Shown here: positions 1-8,666 of the stretch, piece by piece
Layout: every line of letters begins with the position of its first letter
How positions within the stretch are numbered: position 1 is the first letter of the stretch
Assembly: GCF_029813775.1 (NCBI RefSeq)
Contig: NZ_JARVKW010000014.1
Span: 98,017 to 162,016 of the forward strand
Length of the DNA stretch: 64,000 bases
Reading direction: 5' to 3'
From: Streptomyces sp. DH24
GTDB taxonomy: Bacteria; Actinomycetota; Actinomycetes; Streptomycetales; Streptomycetaceae
Program-made: the position numbers and the translations under genes
Notes under the pieces: model-generated
Seen by the model: the letters and a program-made list of their open reading frames with translations, nothing else
Database searches by the model: none
Told to the model about the DNA's origin: nothing

Positions 1-3000
1 TCAGCCGCCGCCGTCTCCTGGAGGGCGGAGCCGCCCTGCTCGGCGCGCTCGCCCTGTCCGCGTCCCCCGCCGCGGCGCGTCCGGCCGGCCCGCGCGCCGC
101 TGCCGACGACGCCACCGCGTGGAACGACTTCGGGGTCTTCCGCCTCGGCACCCAGCCCCCGCACACCACCCTGATGCCGTACGCCGACCTCGCGCAGGCC
201 CTCGCCGCCGACCGCACCCGCTCCCCGTACCGGCTCGACCTCGACGGCACCTGGAAGTTCGCCTACGCCGACCGGCCCGACGACCGCGACCCCGACTTCC
301 ACCGCACCGACGTCGACGACAGCGGCTGGGACACCATCCCCGTGCCGTCCGTCTGGCAGGCGCACGGCCACGACACACCGATCTACGTCAACATCACCTA
401 CCCGTACTGGGGCCCCAACGGTCTCGGCGAGGACCCGAGGCCGCCCGCCGCGCCGACCCGCCGCAACCCCGTCGGCCAGTACCGGCGCACCTTCACCGTC
501 CCCGCCGGCTGGTCGGGACGGCGGACGTTCCTGCACTTCGAGGGCGTCAAGTCCGCGCACTACGTGTGGATCAACGGCGAACTGGCCGGCTACGACGAGG
601 ACTCGTTCACGCCCTCCGAGTACGACATCACCGACCACCTGAAGCCCGGCACCAACCAGATCGCCGTCGAGGTGTACCGCTACGCCGACGGCGACTGGAT
701 GGAGGACCAGGACATGATCCGGCTGAGCGGCATCTTCCGCTCGGTGTACCTGTACTCCGCCCCGGCCGTGCACCTGCGCGACTTCAAGCTGGACACCCCG
801 CTCAGCGGCGACTACAAGGCCGCCGAACTGGCCGTCACCGCGAGCGTCCGCGACCTGGGCGGCAAGGGCGCCGGCCGCTACACCGTGGAGACCCAGCTGT
901 ACGACGCCGACGGGCACGCCGTGTGGTCCCGGCCGCTCCAGCAGCGCGTCGACGTCGGCTCCGACCGCGCCGGCGAGGACGTCACCGTACGCGGCACCAA
1001 GGCCGTGACCGCGCCCCGGCTCTGGTCGGCCGAGCACCCGCACCTCTACACGGCCGTCCTCCGGCTCCGCGACCCCGCCGGCCGCGTGATCGAGACGCTG
1101 TCGCACCGGATCGGCTTCCGCGAGTTCGCCCTCAAGGACGGGCTGATGCGGATCAACGGCAAGCCGGTGACGTTCCGCGGCACCAACCGCCACGAGATGC
1201 ACCCCGAACGCGGCATGGCGCTCACCCGCGCCGACATGGTCGAGGACATCACCCTCATCAAGCGGCTGAACATGAACTCGGTCCGCACCTCGCACTACCC
1301 CAACAACCCGCTGTGGCTCGAACTCGCCGACGCATACGGCCTGTACATCGTCGACGAGACCAATCTCGAAACCCACGGCATCCGCGACGAGTACCCCGGC
1401 GACCACCCCGACTGGACCGAGGCCTGCCTGGCCCGAGCCCAGAACATGGTCCACCGCGACAAGAACCACGCCTCGGTCGTCATCTGGTCGCTCGGCAACG
1501 AGGCGGGCGGCGGCAGCACGTTCGTCGCCATGCGCGACTGGATCCGCTCCTACGACCCCAGCCGCGTCATCCAGTACGAGGGCGACGACCGTCCGGAGAT
1601 CAGCGACATCCGCTCGGAGATGTACGACAGCCCCGCGCGCGTCGAGCAGCGCGCCAAGGACACCTCCGACACCCGGCCGTACGTGATGATCGAGTACTCC
1701 CACGCGATGGGGAACTCCAACGGCAACTTCAAGAAGTACTGGGACCTCGTCCGCCGATACGACGTCCTCCAGGGCGGCTGGATCTGGGACTTCGTCGACC
1801 AGGCGCTGTACTGGCCCACTCCGGCGCGTACCCGGCTCACCGAGTCCGGGCCCGGCGCCCTGCGCGGCGAGATCCTCGCCCCGAGCGGCACCTTCGACCG
1901 CCGGGAGGGACTGAGCGGCGGCACCGTGTTCGCCCGCGACGCCCGCCTCGACCTCACCGGCTCCCTCACCCTGGAAGCCTGGATCACCCCCCGTGTGACG
2001 GGCTACCACCAGCCCATCGTCGCCAAGGGCGACACCCAGTACGCGCTCAAGCAGAACAACCGGAACCTGGAGTTCTTCATCCACTCCGGCGGCCAGTGGA
2101 TCACCGCGACCTGGGCCCTGCCGGACGACTGGACCGGCACCGAGCACCACGTCGCGGGCGTCTTCGACGCGGACGCCGGCACGCTCACCCTGTATGTCGA
2201 CGGCGCGGCGAAGGCCACCCGTACCACCACCCGGCGGCCCACCAGCAACACCGCGCCCCTCGCGCTGGCCACCGACGCCGACAACTGGACCCGGGAGTTC
2301 AGCGGCACCGTCCGCCGGGCCCGCGTCTACGCCCGGGCGCTGAGCGCCGCCGAACTGGCCTCCGACGGGCGCGGCCCCGGCGACGAGGGCGTGCGGTTCT
2401 GGTTCGACGCCGCCACCGTCACCGTCAGCGAGAAGCGATCCGGCGGGAAGCGGTTCCTCGCGTACGGCGGCGACTGGGGGGACAACCCCAACGACGGCAA
2501 CTTCGTCGCGGACGGCATCGTCAGCGCCGACCGCGGTCACACCGGCAAGGCCGCCGAGATCAAGCAGATCCACCAGGAGATCAACGCCGAACCGGCCTCC
2601 GGAACGCGGCTCACCGCCGGGCGGGTCACGCTCGTCAACGAGTACCTCTTCACCAACCTCCGTGAGTTCGACGGCAGTTGGGCGCTGGTCGCCGACGGCG
2701 AGACCGTCCAGCGCGGCAGGCTGAGCCGGGCGCAGCTGGACGTGGCGCCGCTGTCCCGCAAGGAGATCACCGTTCCGTACCGGCTGCCGGCCGACCCGGC
2801 CCCGGGCGCCGAGTACTTCCTCCAGCTCTCCTTCACCACCAAGGAAGCCACCCCCTGGGCGAAGTCCGGCTTCGAGGTGGCCAAGCGGCAACTCCCGGTC
2901 GACGCGGGCAGTCCGCCGGTCCGTCCCGTGCCCCTGGCGAGCGTCCCCGCCCTGCGCCACGAGGAGTCCGAGGAGGCGGTCACGGTCCGGGGCGACGGTT

Positions 3001-3872
3001 TCACGGTGACCGTGGACAAGCGCGGCGGCACGATCACCTCGTACGAGGCCGGCGGTGCCCGTCTGATCACCTCGGGCCCCGCGCCGAACTTCTGGCGGGC
3101 GCCCACCGACAACGACAAGGGCAACGGCCAGCACACCCGCAACCAGACGTGGCGCGACGCGGGCGCCCGGCGCGAGGTCACGGACGTCGGCGTGCGGACC
3201 CTGCGGGGCAAGGCCGTCGAGATCAAGGTGACCGGTACCTTGCCGACCACCACGGAGTCGACATACAGCACAACGTATACAGTCTTCGGCAACGGTGAGA
3301 TCAAGGTCGACAACAGCCTGCATCCGGGCGCGGCCACCCTGCCGTACATCCCCGAGGTCGGCACCCTGCTGTTCCTGCCGGGCCGGCTGGAGCACCTGCA
3401 CTACTACGGACGCGGCCCCGAGGAGAACTACTGGGACCGCAACAACGGCACCGACGTGGGCCGTTGGTCCGGCACGGTCGCGGACCAGTGGACCCCGTAC
3501 ATCCGGCCGCAGGAGAACGGCAACAAGACCGACGTCCGCTGGGCCGCGCTCACCGACCGCGGGGGAGCCGGCCTGCTCGTCGTCGGCGAACCGCTCGTGG
3601 AGATCAACGCCTCGCACTTCACCCCGGAGGACCTGTCCCTCGGCGCCCGCCACGACTACCAGCTCACGCCCCGCGAGGAGGTCGTCCTGCGCGTCAACCA
3701 CCGGCAGATGGGCGTCGGCGGCGACAACAGCTGGGGCGCCCACACCCACGACGAGTACAAGCTCTTCGCCGGCCGCGACTACACGTACACCTACCGCCTG
3801 CGGCCCCTGACGGACGTGGAGCGGGCCATGGCTGAGTCGCGCCGACCGACGGCGACGGACTTGACCGACTAG
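1..3872 (+). CDS. Exported GH2 beta-galactosidase with inserted LamG domain (5' end outside window)
   Basis: The reading frame is open from base 3, so the start lies upstream; 1,289 codons are visible. The first residues read SRRRLLEGGAALLGALAL and continue to a small-residue Ala-rich stretch, a twin-arginine signal peptide, so the enzyme is probably exported folded. Sugar-binding and Ig-like domains follow, then a TIM barrel with acid/base Glu in WSLGNEAGGG (codon 1500-1502) and nucleophile Glu in MIEYSHAMGNSNG (codon 1692-1694), as in E. coli LacZ. Between WIWDFVDQ and YGGDWGDNPND, contiguous in LacZ, sit about 180 residues (about 1840-2370) resembling a LamG/concanavalin-like lectin fold. 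The C-terminal beta-galactosidase small-chain domain occupies about 2950-3850. It probably hydrolyses beta-galactosides in extracellular polysaccharides or glycoconjugates; the exact substrate cannot be read. Confidence 0.93.
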   Translation, partial: SRRRLLEGGAALLGALALSASPAAARPAGPRAAADDATAWNDFGVFRLGTQPPHTTLMPYADLAQALAADRTRSPYRLDLDGTWKFAYADRPDDRDPDFHRTDVDDSGWDTIPVPSVWQAHGHDTPIYVNITYPYWGPNGLGEDPRPPAAPTRRNPVGQYRRTFTVPAGWSGRRTFLHFEGVKSAHYVWINGELAGYDEDSFTPSEYDITDHLKPGTNQIAVEVYRYADGDWMEDQDMIRLSGIFRSVYLYSAPAVHLRDFKLDTPLSGDYKAAELAVTASVRDLGGKGAGRYTVETQLYDADGHAVWSRPLQQRVDVGSDRAGEDVTVRGTKAVTAPRLWSAEHPHLYTAVLRLRDPAGRVIETLSHRIGFREFALKDGLMRINGKPVTFRGTNRHEMHPERGMALTRADMVEDITLIKRLNMNSVRTSHYPNNPLWLELADAYGLYIVDETNLETHGIRDEYPGDHPDWTEACLARAQNMVHRDKNHASVVIWSLGNEAGGGSTFVAMRDWIRSYDPSRVIQYEGDDRPEISDIRSEMYDSPARVEQRAKDTSDTRPYVMIEYSHAMGNSNGNFKKYWDLVRRYDVLQGGWIWDFVDQALYWPTPARTRLTESGPGALRGEILAPSGTFDRREGLSGGTVFARDARLDLTGSLTLEAWITPRVTGYHQPIVAKGDTQYALKQNNRNLEFFIHSGGQWITATWALPDDWTGTEHHVAGVFDADAGTLTLYVDGAAKATRTTTRRPTSNTAPLALATDADNWTREFSGTVRRARVYARALSAAELASDGRGPGDEGVRFWFDAATVTVSEKRSGGKRFLAYGGDWGDNPNDGNFVADGIVSADRGHTGKAAEIKQIHQEINAEPASGTRLTAGRVTLVNEYLFTNLREFDGSWALVADGETVQRGRLSRAQLDVAPLSRKEITVPYRLPADPAPGAEYFLQLSFTTKEATPWAKSGFEVAKRQLPVDAGSPPVRPVPLASVPALRHEESEEAVTVRGDGFTVTVDKRGGTITSYEAGGARLITSGPAPNFWRAPTDNDKGNGQHTRNQTWRDAGARREVTDVGVRTLRGKAVEIKVTGTLPTTTESTYSTTYTVFGNGEIKVDNSLHPGAATLPYIPEVGTLLFLPGRLEHLHYYGRGPEENYWDRNNGTDVGRWSGTVADQWTPYIRPQENGNKTDVRWAALTDRGGAGLLVVGEPLVEINASHFTPEDLSLGARHDYQLTPREEVVLRVNHRQMGVGGDNSWGAHTHDEYKLFAGRDYTYTYRLRPLTDVERAMAESRRPTATDLTD

Positions 3873-3882
3873 CGCCCCGCCC

Positions 3883-3920
3883 GAGGGCGGTCCGGTCCGG
3901 TCTCCGGCCGGGCCGCCCTC
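3883..3920 (+). terminator. Hairpin after the beta-galactosidase gene
   Basis: Arms GAGGGCGG (3883-3890) and CCGCCCTC (3913-3920) are exact complements separated by 22 nt, starting 10 nt past the stop codon. There is no T-run, which is usual for Streptomyces terminator hairpins. Confidence 0.5.
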
Positions 3921-4027
3921 GCGGCCGGTGACACCCGGACGCCGTGCCCCATCGGCGAGTCACAGCCGCAGGGCACGACGGCCGGGTGCCACCCGGAAGG
4001 TGCCACCACGCCGGGACGTCACCCGGA

Positions 4028-4059
4028 GGCGCCACCACCCGAAAGCGCCACCACCCGAA
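4028..4059. repeat. Two tandem 16-bp units
   Basis: GCGCCACCACCCGAA occurs at 4029-4043 and 4045-4059, giving a 16-bp period. Degenerate relatives (GGTGCCACC, GGCGCGACTC) flank it from about 3975 to 4095. It lies in the 243-bp gap between the converging beta-galactosidase and nmtR-like genes; no gene is seen in this gap. Confidence 0.6.
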
Positions 4060-4115
4060 GGCGCGACTCCAGGGCGCGACTCGAAGGCGTCACCCGGTGG
4101 GCTCATGGGGTGGGC

Positions 4116-4478
4116 TCATTCGGCGACGTCGCTCAGGCCCAGGCGCAGGTGCTCCACGTGGTAGACGGCCTGGTCGAGGAGTTCGGCGACGTGGTGGTCG
4201 TGCAGCGCGTACACCACCGACCGGCCGCGGCGCTCGCCGACGACCAGGCCCAGGTTGCGCAGCAGCCTGAGCTGGTGCGAGCACGCCGACTGCTCCATGC
4301 CCACCTCCGCCGCCAACTCGGTGGCGGGCAGCGGCCCTTCGCGGAGCCTGGCGAGGATCAGCAGCCGGGACGGCGTGGACAGGGCCTGGAGCGTGGTGGC
4401 GACCTTCGCGACGTTGTCCGCGTCGAGGCGGACCCGCTCGGCGGTGTCCTGCGCGGGGGTTGCTGCTCCATGGCCCAT
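4116..4478 (-). CDS. nmtR: NmtR-like ArsR/SmtB metal-sensing repressor
   Basis: This 120-residue protein has an ArsR/SmtB winged helix (about residues 25-90; recognition region EQSACSHQLRLLRNLGL). I chose the ATG giving MGHG because M. tuberculosis NmtR starts the same way and its Gly2/His3 end takes part in nickel/cobalt binding; an AGGA lies 8 nt upstream. Asp94, His96, His107 and His110 in DHHVAELLDQAVYHVEH match the alpha-5 ligands of NmtR (Asp91, His93, His104, His107); a further NmtR histidine (109) is Arg112 here. Starts at 4487 (ATG) and 4496 (GTG) are possible but would bury the MGHG motif. It is divergent from a P1B-4 ATPase, as recalled for nmtR/ctpJ in M. tuberculosis, and probably represses it until Ni(II) or Co(II) binds. 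Confidence 0.85.
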   Translation of the reverse strand: MGHGAATPAQDTAERVRLDADNVAKVATTLQALSTPSRLLILARLREGPLPATELAAEVGMEQSACSHQLRLLRNLGLVVGERRGRSVVYALHDHHVAELLDQAVYHVEHLRLGLSDVAE

Positions 4479-4497
4479 GGCGGACATCCTACTCACC

Positions 4498-4529
4498 ACA
4501 CATGAACGAATGAATGTCTCTTCATGTGT
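4498..4529. promoter_or_regulatory. Inverted-repeat operator candidate between metal sensor and ATPase
   Basis: ACACATGAA (4498-4506) and TTCATGTGT (4521-4529) are perfect 9-bp inverted arms with a 14-bp spacer. The site fills the divergent gap and overlaps the start region of the ATPase, where an ArsR-family dimer would block both promoters. Its AT content contrasts with its surroundings. Confidence 0.65.
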
Positions 4530-4535
4530 TCCTGT

Positions 4536-6455
4536 ATGGTGGCCCGCGTGTCCACGACTCTCGCCCCCAACCCCGTCCCCGCGGCCGAGCGTCCGGCGCC
4601 CCGGCGCCGTACCCGCGTACTCGCCCTGCCCGAGGCCCGCTGGGCGCTCGCCGCGACCGTCGCCTTCCTGCTCGGCCTGACCCTCGACCTCGGCGGTGCC
4701 CCGGCCTGGGCATACGGTCCGCTGTATGCGGTCGCCTACGTCGCCGGCGGCTGGGAGCCGGCCCTGGAGGGCCTGCGGGCGCTGCGCGACAAGACCCTGG
4801 ACGTCGACCTGCTGATGATCGTCGCGGCGCTGGGAGCCGCCGCGATCGGGCAGGTCCTCGACGGCGCCCTGCTGATCGTCATCTTCGCCACCTCCGGCGC
4901 CCTGGAGGCCCTGGCCACCGCCCGCACCGCCGACTCCGTTCGCGGCCTGCTCGACCTCGCCCCGGCCACCGCGACCCGGCTGACCGGCGACACCGAGGAG
5001 ACCGTGCCCACCGCGTCCCTCGCCGTCGGCGACCTGCTGCTGGTGCGCCCCGGTGAGCGCATCGGCGCCGACGGCCGCGTCACGGACGGCACCAGCGAGG
5101 TCGACCAGGCGACCATCACCGGCGAGTCGGTGCCGATCGTCAAGCGCGCCGACGACGAGGTCTTCGCCGGGACCCTGAACGGCACCGGCGCCCTGCGCGT
5201 CCGCGTCGAGCGCGACCCCGCCGACTCCGTCATCGCCCGGATCGTCGCCCTGGTGGAGGAGGCCTCCCGCACCAAGGCGCCGACGCAGCTGTTCATCGAG
5301 AAGATCGAGCAGCGCTACGCCGTCGGCATCGTCGCCGCCACGCTGGCGGTGTTCGGCGTCCCGCTTGCCTTCGGCGACGACCTCACGGACGCGCTGCTGC
5401 GCGCCATGACCTTCATGATCGTCGCCTCGCCCTGCGCGGTCGTCCTCGCGACGATGCCGCCCCTGCTGTCCGCCATCGCCAACGCCGGCCGGCACGGCGT
5501 GCTGGTCAAGTCCGCCGTCGCGATGGAGCGCCTCGCCGAGATCGACACCGCGGCCCTGGACAAGACCGGCACCCTCACCGAAGGCACCCCCGAGGTGACC
5601 GCCGTGCGGCCGGCGCCGGGCTCCGGGCTCGACGAGGACGCGCTGCTGGCACTCGCCGCGGCGGCCGAGTACCCGAGCGAACACCCGCTGGCCCGCGCCG
5701 TCGTGGCCGCCGCCCGCGCCCGGGGCCTGCGCCCGGCGCCCGCGCGGGACTTCACGGCCCTGCCCGGACGAGGCGTCACGGCCGTGGTCGGGGGGAGCGT
5801 GGTCGAAATCGGCCGGGCGGACGCTCCCGAGGGAGACGAGACGACCGTCCGGGTCACCCGCGACGGCACACCGGTCGGCACCCTCGCCCTCTCCGACCGC
5901 GTCCGCCCCGACGCGCCCGCCGCCACCGCCGCGCTGGCCGCGCTCACCGGCGCGTCGCCCGTCCTGCTGACCGGTGACAACGCCCGTGCCGCCGCCCGGG
6001 TCGCCGCGGCGACCGGGATCACCGATGTCCGCGCGGAGCTGCTGCCGGAGGACAAGGTGAAGGCGGTATGCGATATTCAGAACACCGGACGCAAAGTCCT
6101 GTTCATCGGCGACGGTGTCAACGACGCCCCCGCCCTCGCCGCCGCCCACACCGGCGTGGCCATGGGCCGCGCCGGCTCCGACCTGGCGCTGGAGACGGCG
6201 GACGCCGTCGTCGTGCGCGACGAGCTGACGGCGGTCCCGGCGGCCGTACGGCTGTCCCGCGCGGCCCGGCGCCTGGTGGTGCAGAACCTGGTCATCGCGG
6301 GGACCTTCATCACCGTGCTCGTCGCCTGGGACCTGATCGGCCACCTCCCGCTGCCGCTGGGCGTGGCCGGTCACGAGGGCTCGACGGTCCTGGTCGGCCT
6401 CAACGGCCTGCGTCTGCTGCGCGAGTCGGCGTGGCGGCGCGCGTCCACGGGCTGA
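4536..6455 (+). CDS. ctpJ: P1B-4-type heavy-metal exporting ATPase (CtpJ/CtpD-like)
   Basis: About 639 residues from ATG 4536 (ATG 4524 lies in the operator; GTG 4548 is another option; none has a clear Shine-Dalgarno sequence, so the message may be leaderless). It carries actuator TGES (nt about 5119), phosphorylation motif DKTGT with Asp342, and hinge GDGVNDAPAL. The membrane metal site is SPC (298-300) rather than CPC, and the last helix carries HEGST (His613). Together these mark the P1B-4 class, which exports Co, Ni, Fe(II) or Zn and lacks N-terminal metal-binding domains, as here. The divergent NmtR-like sensor points to Ni/Co. Its last 56 bp overlap the tail of the convergent permease gene. 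Confidence 0.88.
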   Translation: MVARVSTTLAPNPVPAAERPAPRRRTRVLALPEARWALAATVAFLLGLTLDLGGAPAWAYGPLYAVAYVAGGWEPALEGLRALRDKTLDVDLLMIVAALGAAAIGQVLDGALLIVIFATSGALEALATARTADSVRGLLDLAPATATRLTGDTEETVPTASLAVGDLLLVRPGERIGADGRVTDGTSEVDQATITGESVPIVKRADDEVFAGTLNGTGALRVRVERDPADSVIARIVALVEEASRTKAPTQLFIEKIEQRYAVGIVAATLAVFGVPLAFGDDLTDALLRAMTFMIVASPCAVVLATMPPLLSAIANAGRHGVLVKSAVAMERLAEIDTAALDKTGTLTEGTPEVTAVRPAPGSGLDEDALLALAAAAEYPSEHPLARAVVAAARARGLRPAPARDFTALPGRGVTAVVGGSVVEIGRADAPEGDETTVRVTRDGTPVGTLALSDRVRPDAPAATAALAALTGASPVLLTGDNARAAARVAAATGITDVRAELLPEDKVKAVCDIQNTGRKVLFIGDGVNDAPALAAAHTGVAMGRAGSDLALETADAVVVRDELTAVPAAVRLSRAARRLVVQNLVIAGTFITVLVAWDLIGHLPLPLGVAGHEGSTVLVGLNGLRLLRESAWRRASTG

Positions 6456-7872
6456 GCCGCGTCAGCACCGCGTAGGTGCCCGCCGCCACGAGCATGCCGA
6501 CCGGCAGGGACAGGTCGACGCCGCCCGCGGCGGCGGCCACCGGGCCCTCGTACAGGGTGTTCACGCACAGCGCGGAGGCGGCGGCGCCCACGGTGAGGGC
6601 GATCGCGCCGGCCGGGTTGACGCCGCCGGTGTACCAGAACGGGCTGTCGCGGCTCTCGTCCGTCAGCGCGGGACCGTCGTAGCGGTTGCGGCGCAGCACG
6701 ATGTCCGTGGCGTACACGGCCATGGCCGGGCCGAGCAGCACGACGGTCAGCTGGAGCACGTTGTTGACGGTGTCGAGGAAGTTGGAGACGAGCAGCCCGT
6801 ACAGGGTCAGCGCGACCGCCGCGACACCGTCCACGACGACGCTGCGGGAGCGGCGGATGCGGATGCCGACGGCCTGGATGGCGAGCCCGGCGCTGTAGGC
6901 GGTCAGGGCGTTGATGGCGATCGTGCCGAGCACCAGGGCCAGCAGGAACACCGGCGAGAACCAGCCCGGCAGGATCCCCTCCAGCCCGCTCTGCGGGTCC
7001 GTCATGTCGACGGCCGTGGCGGCGATCGCGCCCAGCGAGCAGACCAGGACGCTCGGCACGAAGCCGCCGAGCGCCGTCCAGCCGACGACCGCCTTCGCCG
7101 AGGTCGTGCGCGGCAGGTAGCGGGAGAAGTCGGCGCTGGTGGTGTACGACAGTGGGCCCGCGCCGATCAGGGTGACCCCGGCGACGAGCACGGCCCACAG
7201 GCCGACGCCGGTCGGCGGGTCGGCGGGCGTGTAGGAGAAGTCGGCGTGCCGGACCACGCTCTGGCCGACCACGGCGAAGGCGGCCGCCAGGGTCAGCGTG
7301 ATCGGCAGGTACAGCTTCATGATCAGGTCGTGGCCGTAGACGCTGATGGCCAGCGTCAGGACGGCGATGACCAGTACGACGGCGATCCGCACCCCGGTGG
7401 TGGCCGTGCCGCCGGCCTTCTCGACGAGGGCGAAGGCGGCGGTCGCGGCGGCGGCCAGGTTGAGGGCGAAGTAGCAGACGGAGATCAGCCAGCCGACGAT
7501 CGCGTTGTTGACGCGGTTGCCGCGGATTCCGTACATCGCCCGCGTGATCACCTCGCTCGGCGCGCCCGCGGCCGGGCCCGAGGCGGCGAGCAGTCCGGTC
7601 AGCAGCCAGAAGAGGTTGCCGGCCACGATCACGGCGAGGGCCTGCCACAGGGTCAGCCCCATCAGGACGAGGGCGCCGCCGATCACCAGGCTCAGGTAGT
7701 TCACGTTCGCCGCCGCCCAGACGGAGAACAACTGCCGGGCCCGGCCGTGTCTTTCCTGGTCGGGGATGTGGTCGATGCCGTGCGCCTCGACGCGGGTCGC
7801 CCGCGGCGCGGGCGGTGGCGCCCCGTCCGCGCCGCGTGTGTCCGGATGCCGGTCGTCGTACGTGGACGCCAT
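6400..7872 (-). CDS. NCS1-family nucleobase/cytosine-type permease
   Basis: A 490-residue inner-membrane transporter with about 12 hydrophobic segments. N-terminal features (WAAANVNYLSLVIGG, then APSEVITRAMYGIRGN) are typical of the NCS1 family, which takes up cytosine, purines, hydantoins or allantoin with a cation. ATG 7872 is chosen because GGAGG lies 5 nt upstream; the frame is open further upstream but crosses the divergent promoter region. It is divergent from a TetR regulator and close to an amidohydrolase, so the three may import and hydrolyse one cyclic amide or N-heterocycle; the substrate is not evident. Its 3' end overlaps ctpJ tail to tail. Confidence 0.85.
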   Translation of the reverse strand: MASTYDDRHPDTRGADGAPPPAPRATRVEAHGIDHIPDQERHGRARQLFSVWAAANVNYLSLVIGGALVLMGLTLWQALAVIVAGNLFWLLTGLLAASGPAAGAPSEVITRAMYGIRGNRVNNAIVGWLISVCYFALNLAAAATAAFALVEKAGGTATTGVRIAVVLVIAVLTLAISVYGHDLIMKLYLPITLTLAAAFAVVGQSVVRHADFSYTPADPPTGVGLWAVLVAGVTLIGAGPLSYTTSADFSRYLPRTTSAKAVVGWTALGGFVPSVLVCSLGAIAATAVDMTDPQSGLEGILPGWFSPVFLLALVLGTIAINALTAYSAGLAIQAVGIRIRRSRSVVVDGVAAVALTLYGLLVSNFLDTVNNVLQLTVVLLGPAMAVYATDIVLRRNRYDGPALTDESRDSPFWYTGGVNPAGAIALTVGAAASALCVNTLYEGPVAAAAGGVDLSLPVGMLVAAGTYAVLTRLSPWTRAATPTRAADAGR

Positions 7873-7908
7873 CGAGTCCTCCGCGTGCTGGGTGGGCGAC
7901 CTGTTGCT

Positions 7909-7928
7909 TATTGGGCGCACACTCAATA
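7909..7928. promoter_or_regulatory. Probable TetR operator in the permease/regulator gap
   Basis: TATTGGGCGCACACTCAATA is a 20-bp imperfect palindrome in which 7 of 10 positions pair, including the outer TATTG/CAATA. It sits between the divergent permease (start 7872) and TetR gene (start 7940), where one dimer site could control both. Confidence 0.6.
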
Positions 7929-7939
7929 GCATCCCCGTC

Positions 7940-8605
7940 ATGTCGTCAAGCGTTCAGCGCAAGCGAATCCGTAAGTCGCCAGCCGAAAGAAGTGCGGAAA
8001 TCGTTGCCGCAGCCGCGAAAGTTGCGCTTTCCGAAGGTCTGGAGTGTGTGACGCTACGGCGCGTCGCCGAGGACCTCGATGTGCGCCCGGGGCTCATCAG
8101 CCACTACTTCCCCTCGGCCGAGGACCTCGTCGCCGAGGCGTTCGGCAGTGCCGCGAGCGCCGAGCTCGACGCCCTGCTGCCCGCCGAACACCCCGACGGC
8201 ACACCGACGCAGCGGCTCGCGGAATTCTTCGCGTACACCACGGGCCCGGCGTACGACGACATGAGCCGCCTGTGGATCAACGCCCGGCACCTCAGTCGCT
8301 ACCGGTCCGTCCTGCGCGACCGGGTCGCCCGTCAGGAGGCCGCGTGGCGCGGGCGCCTCACGGGACTGCTCAGGGACGGCGTCGAACGGGGCGAATTCCG
8401 CACCCCCGACCCGGAACTGACGGCCATTCAGATCCTGGTGGTGCTCGACGGGCTCGGCGTGCACGCCAACACCGACACCGGCGGCCACCCCGAGGCGGTG
8501 ACCCGCATGGCCGTCACGACGGCGGAACGCGAACTGGCGCTGGAGCACGGCGTCCTGACCCGCCTCGCCGAACAGGACGCCGGGCCCGCCGCCCCGCCCG
8601 CCTGA
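7940..8605 (+). CDS. TetR-family transcriptional regulator
   Basis: A 221-residue protein with an N-terminal TetR helix-turn-helix (about residues 18-64, including TLRRVAEDLDVRPGLISHYF) and an all-helical ligand domain. The serine-rich start MSSSVQRKRIRKSP is chosen because upstream in-frame codons run into the permease. No Shine-Dalgarno precedes ATG 7940, which suggests a leaderless or nearly leaderless transcript. Divergent orientation to the permease and the shared 20-bp palindrome suggest it represses both itself and the permease. The amidohydrolase starts 61 nt downstream and may be co-transcribed. The ligand is unknown. Confidence 0.88.
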   Translation: MSSSVQRKRIRKSPAERSAEIVAAAAKVALSEGLECVTLRRVAEDLDVRPGLISHYFPSAEDLVAEAFGSAASAELDALLPAEHPDGTPTQRLAEFFAYTTGPAYDDMSRLWINARHLSRYRSVLRDRVARQEAAWRGRLTGLLRDGVERGEFRTPDPELTAIQILVVLDGLGVHANTDTGGHPEAVTRMAVTTAERELALEHGVLTRLAEQDAGPAAPPA

Positions 8606-8666
8606 CCCCGGCCCGCCTCGACCGTCCTTCCCCCGCCTTCCCGTCCCGCACCCCTCAGGAGCCGCC

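Noticed and set aside
119..2665. Arg/Pro/His-rich plus-strand frame of 848 codons
   Set aside because: Out-of-frame translation of the beta-galactosidase gene.
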